A stretch of 35,438 nt of DNA, from positions 1 to 35,438 of the forward strand of contig JAQAJI010000034.1 of assembly GCA_028278665.1 (NCBI GenBank), written 5' to 3'. A program made the position numbers and the translations under genes. Under the pieces are notes generated by a model that did no database searches, was not told the DNA's origin, and saw only the letters and a program-made list of their open reading frames with translations. Each line of letters starts with the position of its first letter. Position 1 is the first letter of the stretch. This document shows positions 31,884 through 35,438 of the stretch, in pieces. Source of the DNA: Candidatus Rariloculus versatilis (GTDB lineage Bacteria; Pseudomonadota; Gammaproteobacteria; Steroidobacterales; Rariloculaceae).

Positions 31884-32597
31884 ATGAGCACATACGTTCT
31901 GGTGCACGGTGCATGGCACGGAAGCTGGTGCTGGAAGCGCGTTCGCACGGCGCTGCGGGCACAGGGTCACGAAGTCTTTACGCCGACGTTGACGGGGGTC
32001 GGCGAGCGCTCCCACCTGATCGTCCCGGACATCAATCTCGACACCCACATCGACGATGTCGTGAATCTCATCAAGTGGGAGGACCTGTCCGACGTGGTGC
32101 TCTGCGGGCATTCCTACGGCGGTTGCGTGGTTTCGGGCGTCGCCGACCGCGTTCCCGACCGCATCCACGGAATCGTCTACCTCGATGCGTTCGTGCTCGG
32201 CGACGGCGAGTGCCTGTTCCAGCACGTGCCCGAAGAACAGCGCGCGCTGCTCGAGGGCGGGGCGCGCGAGATCGGCGACGGCTGGAAGATCCAGCCGATT
32301 CCGGCCGAGGTATTCGCCGTCAACGAGAACGATCGCGACTGGGTCAACAGCCAGTGCACGCTGCAGTCGATCGCGACGTTCGAGCAGCCGATCAAGCTGA
32401 CCGGCGCCCTGGACCAGGTCACGAACGTCACCTACATCCGCGCCACGAATTTCGTCGAGGGCTCGCCGTTCGGGCCGTTCGAGGACAAGGCGCGTGCCAA
32501 CGGCTGGAAGGTCGTCAGGTTGGCGGCCGGCCACGACGTCATGCTCGACCTGCCGGAGGAACTGACCGAAGTGTTGCTGGACGCCGCGGCTGCCTGA
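31884..32597 (+). CDS. Alpha/beta-hydrolase fold esterase
   Basis: The 237-residue protein is a compact alpha/beta hydrolase of the EstC/salicylate-esterase-like type. It has an oxyanion motif VLVHGAWHGSWCW (residues 5-17), the nucleophile S77 in CGHSYGG, and catalytic H217 in LAAGHDVMLDLPEEL. No signal peptide is visible, so it is cytoplasmic. AAAGGA lies about 8 nt before ATG. It is a single gene between mazEF and the ketopantoate reductase-like gene, with 246 bp after it. The substrate is unknown. Confidence 0.92.
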   Translation: MSTYVLVHGAWHGSWCWKRVRTALRAQGHEVFTPTLTGVGERSHLIVPDINLDTHIDDVVNLIKWEDLSDVVLCGHSYGGCVVSGVADRVPDRIHGIVYLDAFVLGDGECLFQHVPEEQRALLEGGAREIGDGWKIQPIPAEVFAVNENDRDWVNSQCTLQSIATFEQPIKLTGALDQVTNVTYIRATNFVEGSPFGPFEDKARANGWKVVRLAAGHDVMLDLPEELTEVLLDAAAA

Positions 32598-32651
32598 TCG
32601 ATCTCCCGGAACCGAACGAATGCCGCACGGTCCCGATGGCACACTGTTCAT

Positions 32652-32694
32652 CCGCGGCCGCTCCATCCGGTTTGCCCGCGGCCGCTCCATCCGG
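32652..32694. repeat. Two perfect 19-bp direct repeats spaced 24 bp
   Basis: CCGCGGCCGCTCCATCCGG is present at 32652-32670 and again at 32676-32694, separated by TTTGC. It lies between the hydrolase and the ketopantoate reductase-like genes, about 150 bp before the latter. Two exact copies could be a binding-site pair or a recent slippage duplication. No further copies were found in the window. Confidence 0.75.
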
Positions 32695-32843
32695 CGATCG
32701 CAGCTTGTTCCGCGGGCGACGCCGACAATTTGAGGAGCGCTCGCCGCGCTGTTGAGGGCGCGAAGCGATACGTGTGATCATTCGCCGCTTGCGCCAGTGC
32801 GGCCGGCGATCCGGTCGGCCTGGAATCCATCGGGGAGCACAGC

Positions 32844-33923
32844 ATGGCTGACAAGTACAACGTCCTCTTTCTCGGGGCGTCCTACGGATCGCTGCTCGGC
32901 GCCAAGGCGGCGCTGGCGGGGCATTCGGCCCATCTCATCTGCCTGCCGCAGGAAGCCGAACTCATCAACGCCGAAGGCGCCATCGTGCGGCTGCCGGTGC
33001 GCGGCCTCGATGAGCCCGTGGAACTCAACACGAAGGAGATGCCGGGCACCGTCACGGCCGGTGCGCCAAGCGACGCGGATCCGTCCGACTACGATCTCGT
33101 CGTGCTCGCAATGCAGGAGCCGCAGTACCGCGTCGATGCCGTGAAGGAGCTGCTCGGGCGCGTCGGCGCGTCGGGCAGGCCGTGCATGTCGATCATGAAC
33201 ATGCCGCCGCTAAGTTATCTGAAGCGCATCCCGGCGGTCGACGGCGATGCGATCCGGGGCTGCTACGCGGATGCCTCGGTCTGGGACAACGTGGCGCCGG
33301 AGTCGATCACGCTCTGCAGTCCGGACCCTCAGGCGTTTCGCCCGCCCGAGGAAAAGGTCAACGTGCTGCAGGTGGGCCTGCCCACGAACTTCAAGGCCGC
33401 CCGGTTCGAGTCGGGCGCCGACACCGCCATCCTCAGGACGATCGAAGCGGACATCCTCGCGATCCGCCACGATGTCGGCGGGTCCGAAGTCGAACTGCCG
33501 GTCAAGCTTCGCGTGCATGATTCGGTGTTCGTGCCGCTTGCGAAATGGTCGATGCTCCTCGCCGGCAATTACCGCTGCGTGCGGGAGGACGGGATGATCC
33601 CGATCCGGGAGGCCGTGCATTCCGATCTCGACGTCTCGAACGGCGTCTACGACTGGGTGCAGGACCTGTGCGTGGAGCTCGGGGCCGACCGCGACAACCT
33701 CGTGCCGTTCGAGAAGTACGCCAATGCGGCGCTGTCGCTCGGCAAGCCATCATCGGCGGCCCGTGCGCTCGCCGCAGGTGCGCCTTACATCGAACGCGTC
33801 GACAAGCTCGTGCAGGCGCTCGCGGCATCGCGAAACATGCAGTCGGACAGCGTCGACACCACCGTTCGGCTCGTCGATGGCTGGCTGGAACGCAATCGCA
33901 GCGCGGCGGAGCGCGTGGCTTGA
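32844..33923 (+). CDS. Ketopantoate reductase-like (ApbA/PanE family) dehydrogenase
   Basis: The 359-residue protein starts NVLFLGASYGSLLGAKAALAG, the Rossmann GxSxGxxxG loop of the ApbA/PanE family. DPSDYDLVVLAMQEPQY follows where family members have the second beta-alpha strand end. The C-terminal part is helical with RVHDSVFVPLAKWSMLLAGN, taking the place of the PanE C-terminal domain. It is longer than true PanE (about 300), and the catalytic lysine context is not obvious, so it is probably a 2-oxoacid-type reductase of unknown substrate. GGGAG lies 8 nt upstream. A hairpin follows its stop. Confidence 0.75.
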   Translation: MADKYNVLFLGASYGSLLGAKAALAGHSAHLICLPQEAELINAEGAIVRLPVRGLDEPVELNTKEMPGTVTAGAPSDADPSDYDLVVLAMQEPQYRVDAVKELLGRVGASGRPCMSIMNMPPLSYLKRIPAVDGDAIRGCYADASVWDNVAPESITLCSPDPQAFRPPEEKVNVLQVGLPTNFKAARFESGADTAILRTIEADILAIRHDVGGSEVELPVKLRVHDSVFVPLAKWSMLLAGNYRCVREDGMIPIREAVHSDLDVSNGVYDWVQDLCVELGADRDNLVPFEKYANAALSLGKPSSAARALAAGAPYIERVDKLVQALAASRNMQSDSVDTTVRLVDGWLERNRSAAERVA

Positions 33924-33926
33924 CCT

Positions 33927-33954
33927 GAAGGCGTGCTCGCACGATGGCGCCTTC
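33927..33954. terminator. Possible terminator hairpin after the reductase-like gene
   Basis: GAAGGCG (33927-33933) and CGCCTTC (33948-33954) form a perfect 7-bp stem with a 14-base loop, 4 bases after the stop at 33923. The stem is suitably placed but no T-run follows, so an intrinsic terminator is only possible. Confidence 0.4.
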
Positions 33955-34053
33955 GGCGTTGATGGGGTCGGCTTCCTGTGGCAGGCAGATGACGTGGCCG
34001 AATGCCCCGCTAGGGCGGCGTTGTCAGCGGCATCCGGGAACGCAAGCCTGCGC

Positions 34054-34103
34054 CCGGGCGGCGAATTCGAACTCTTGCGTTCGCGAATTCCTGAGCCGCC
34101 CGG
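34054..34103. repeat. 50-bp inverted repeat upstream of the secreted protein gene
   Basis: CCGGGCGGC (34054-34062) pairs perfectly with GCCGCCCGG (34095-34103); inside, GAATTCG (34063-34069) pairs with CGAATTC (34084-34090), with CTGA bulged. The preceding bases AAGCCTGCGCC and the inner CGCGAATTCCT resemble end sequences of repeat C. It may be a relic of that family or an independent structure, close to the -10 of the next gene. Confidence 0.6.
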
Positions 34104-34134
34104 TCCCCCGGAAATCGTTGCGCAAAGGCCGGTT

Positions 34135-34143
34135 TGCTAGAAT
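34135..34143 (+). promoter_or_regulatory. Candidate extended -10 promoter of the secreted Cys-containing protein
   Basis: TGCTAGAAT (34135-34143) fits an extended -10 (TGn then TAGAAT), about 43 bp before the start at 34186. An extended -10 can work without a good -35; none is clear, though GTTGCG lies upstream at about 34118. Confidence 0.45.
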
Positions 34144-34185
34144 CGACGCGTCCGACAGACAACAACTGAAAAGAGGAACAAGAGC

Positions 34186-34872
34186 ATGAATTGCACTTCA
34201 CGTACCTTGGCTCTGGTAACGGCTGCCCTCGCGCTTGGCGCAGGCTCGTCCGCCGTTGCTCAGGAAATGGGTTTCTTCGTCACGAGTTCCGGCTCCGGCG
34301 ACGGCGCGAACCTCGGCGGACTCGAAGGCGCCGACGCGCTCTGCCAGGAACGGGCTGCGGCGGTTGGCGCCGGCGACCGGAGCTGGGCCGCCTACCTCAG
34401 CACACAGGGTCCGGATGCCGTCAACGCGCGCGACCGCATTGGCTCAGGCCCCTGGTACAACGCCGCCGGCGTCATGATCGCGGCCGACCTCGACGAGCTT
34501 CACACGGACGAGGTGAACATCGACCACGAGACGGCGCTCGACGAGAACGGCGAGATCGTCCCCTACGTGCACCTGCAGGACGACGGCACGGCCATACCGC
34601 CGCCCGAGCAGCCGGAGCCCGTCGAGCACGACATTCTCACCGGTACGATGGCCAACGGCATGGCCTTCGCCGAGGGCGAGGACCGAACCTGCGGCAACTG
34701 GACCTCGAACGCGGACGGCGAAGGCAGCGCCATGGTCGGCCATAGCGACCGCCGCAGCCTGCAACCGGGCCTGTCGCCTTGGGCAGCCGCCCACCCGTCG
34801 CAGGGCTGCAGCCAGCAGAATCTCGTCAACACGGGTGGATCGGGCCTGATCTACTGCTTCGCGACAGACTGA
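34186..34872 (+). CDS. Secreted Cys-containing protein, lectin-like fold suspected
   Basis: The 228-residue protein has a signal peptide (MNCTSRTLALVTAALALG, cleavage after about AVA at 25). The mature part FFVTSSGSGDGANLGGLEGA contains four Cys (53, 169, 208, 224), able to form two disulfides. GPWYNAAGVMIAADLDELH, DRTCGNWTSNADGEGSAMVG and HPSQGCSQQNLVNTGGSG resemble secreted C-type-lectin-like or collagen-endostatin-like domains, but I do not recognise a named family with certainty. AGAGGAACAAG before the ATG supplies a ribosome site. It is alone between an inverted repeat and the TonB receptor gene. Confidence 0.82.
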   Translation: MNCTSRTLALVTAALALGAGSSAVAQEMGFFVTSSGSGDGANLGGLEGADALCQERAAAVGAGDRSWAAYLSTQGPDAVNARDRIGSGPWYNAAGVMIAADLDELHTDEVNIDHETALDENGEIVPYVHLQDDGTAIPPPEQPEPVEHDILTGTMANGMAFAEGEDRTCGNWTSNADGEGSAMVGHSDRRSLQPGLSPWAAAHPSQGCSQQNLVNTGGSGLIYCFATD

Positions 34873-35221
34873 CGCGCGGCTTCGGTCGCGGCTCATGCAG
34901 CCAAGGCAGTGCGGTAACGCACAAGGGGCCGTACCTTTCAGGGTATGCGGAGCGGCGCTACGTAGCGGCCACCTATCTGGGCCGCTGAACGGGGTCATGT
35001 TCGGGGGGCGTGCATCGGGGCCCCTCGCGCGGTGGTACACAGTGGGCCGCTGTTGTGTATAATCCGCGCTGCGTTTCAGGGGAAACGGATCTCAACGCGA
35101 TCGAATCTTTCGCGTAACTTATTGAAGCATATAAGCAAGTAGCTCGGTGAGTTGTTGTGATCGCGCCGCCGTGGGCGCGTTGTATCGGGATTCGCACAAA
35201 TACATAACGAGGAAACCCAAA
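34873..35221. other. Intergenic region and leader before the TonB-dependent receptor
   Basis: About 349 bases without a gene. A small hairpin GTGCG-GTAA-CGCAC (34909-34922) lies 37 bp after the preceding stop. CGCTACGTAGCG (about 34956-34967) is a perfect 12-bp palindrome. The TATAAT at 35058 implies a leader of about 150 nt before the receptor ATG; it contains GTTTC-AGGG-GAAAC (35072-35085) and a GCGCC/GGGCGC stem near 35164-35180, so a structured leader is possible. No known riboswitch was recognised. Confidence 0.55.
35058..35063 (+). promoter_or_regulatory. Candidate -10 box (TATAAT) for the TonB-dependent receptor
   Basis: A perfect TATAAT lies at 35058-35063 in GC-rich sequence, 158 bp before the ATG. 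The sequence one spacer upstream (GGTACA at 35034-35039, 18 bp) matches TTGACA in three of six positions. It is the best promoter candidate in this gap. Confidence 0.5.
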
Positions 35222-35438
35222 ATGAAACTTGTTGGGAAAGTGAGCGTACTCAGTGCCGCCGTCGCCACATTCTTCGGCGCGTATACCGCGCCGGTTCTTG
35301 CGCAGGATGGCGTAGCAATGATCGAGGAGATCGTCGTCACGGCCCGTCGTCGCGAGGAGAATCTGCAGGAAGTGCCGATCGCCGTCAGCGCGTTCAGTGC
35401 CGAAGCACTCGAAAGCCGTAGCATCGAGAACATCAGGG
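35222..35438 (+). CDS. TonB-dependent receptor, N-terminal part (runs off the window)
   Basis: Seventy-two codons are present and open at the window end. A signal peptide (MKLVGKVSVLSAAVATFFGA, cleavage after VLA at about 27) is followed by IEEIVVTARRREENLQEVPI and AVSAFSAEALESRSIENI. This is the TonB box (EEIVVTA) and the start of the plug domain of the large receptor group common in marine Gammaproteobacteria and sphingomonads. It would sit in the outer membrane and import a TonB-driven substrate. GAGGAAA lies 7-13 nt before ATG. The substrate is unknown. Confidence 0.93.
   Translation, partial: MKLVGKVSVLSAAVATFFGAYTAPVLAQDGVAMIEEIVVTARRREENLQEVPIAVSAFSAEALESRSIENIR

Noticed and set aside
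1-35438. tRNA, rRNA or CRISPR arrays
   Set aside because: No cloverleaf, rRNA segment or regularly spaced identical repeats were found on reading both strands. A tRNAscan and a CRISPR finder run would settle this.

Overview
The window is GC-rich, densely coded bacterial chromosome. No tRNA, rRNA, CRISPR array, transposase or phage gene was seen. A Na+-translocating oxaloacetate decarboxylase, a DUF4212/VC_2705-type sodium symporter pair, TRAP and TTT carboxylate transporters, secreted NHL, metallo-beta-lactamase-fold and YVTN-propeller proteins, and a TonB-dependent receptor with a TARRREENLQEVPIAVSAF plug start all suggest a heterotrophic, probably marine gammaproteobacterium. That placement is inference; no marker gene is present.

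Layout. 1-5.1 kb, minus strand: a tripartite tricarboxylate transporter (tctC, tctB, tctA), then an MmgE/PrpD-family protein and the start of a secreted NHL-repeat protein. 5.5-8.4 kb, plus: a complete TRAP transporter (dctP, dctQ, dctM). 8.6-11.8 kb, minus: oadG-oadA-oadB. 12.0-15.3 kb: secreted metallo-hydrolase, pirin and a glutathionyl-hydroquinone reductase-like GST. 15.4-19.9 kb, plus: a second TRAP system with fused DctQM and an odd DctP N-terminus, then a YVTN beta-propeller. 19.9-22.2 kb: DUF4212 subunit and sodium/solute symporter, joined by two overlapping mini-ORFs. 22.2-24.4 kb: divergent FAD-linked 2-hydroxyacid dehydrogenase and a Nu-class GST. 24.5-31.8 kb: three toxin-antitoxin modules (hipBA, vapBC/fitAB-like, mazEF-like) interleaved with a homocysteine S-methyltransferase-like gene, an extended YeiH-type permease operon and purN. 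31.9-35.4 kb: alpha/beta hydrolase, ketopantoate reductase-like protein, secreted Cys-containing protein and the start of a TonB-dependent receptor.

Functional theme. Much of 1-24 kb reads as carboxylate scavenging coupled to cation gradients: three periplasmic-binding-protein importers, a Na+/solute symporter, a Na+-exporting decarboxylase and a flavin 2-hydroxyacid dehydrogenase. Substrates cannot be read from sequence alone.

Unusual structure. (1) A 154-166 bp nested inverted-repeat element occurs three times (3952-4109, 11824-11989, 14142-14295), with a shared core whose arms change together. (2) The start region of the YeiH-like permease gene is tandemly triplicated with ATGs 56 bp apart, giving two 19-residue mini-ORFs linked by ATGA overlaps; the gene before it has a duplicated start region too. 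(3) A 160-bp palindromic segment lies inside the predicted signal-peptide-coding part of the second dctP. (4) An 82-bp nested palindrome sits between the divergent tctC and dctP genes. (5) Two mini-ORFs chain the DUF4212 gene to its symporter by stop/start overlaps. (6) The hipBA and mazEF promoters carry clear inverted-repeat operators.
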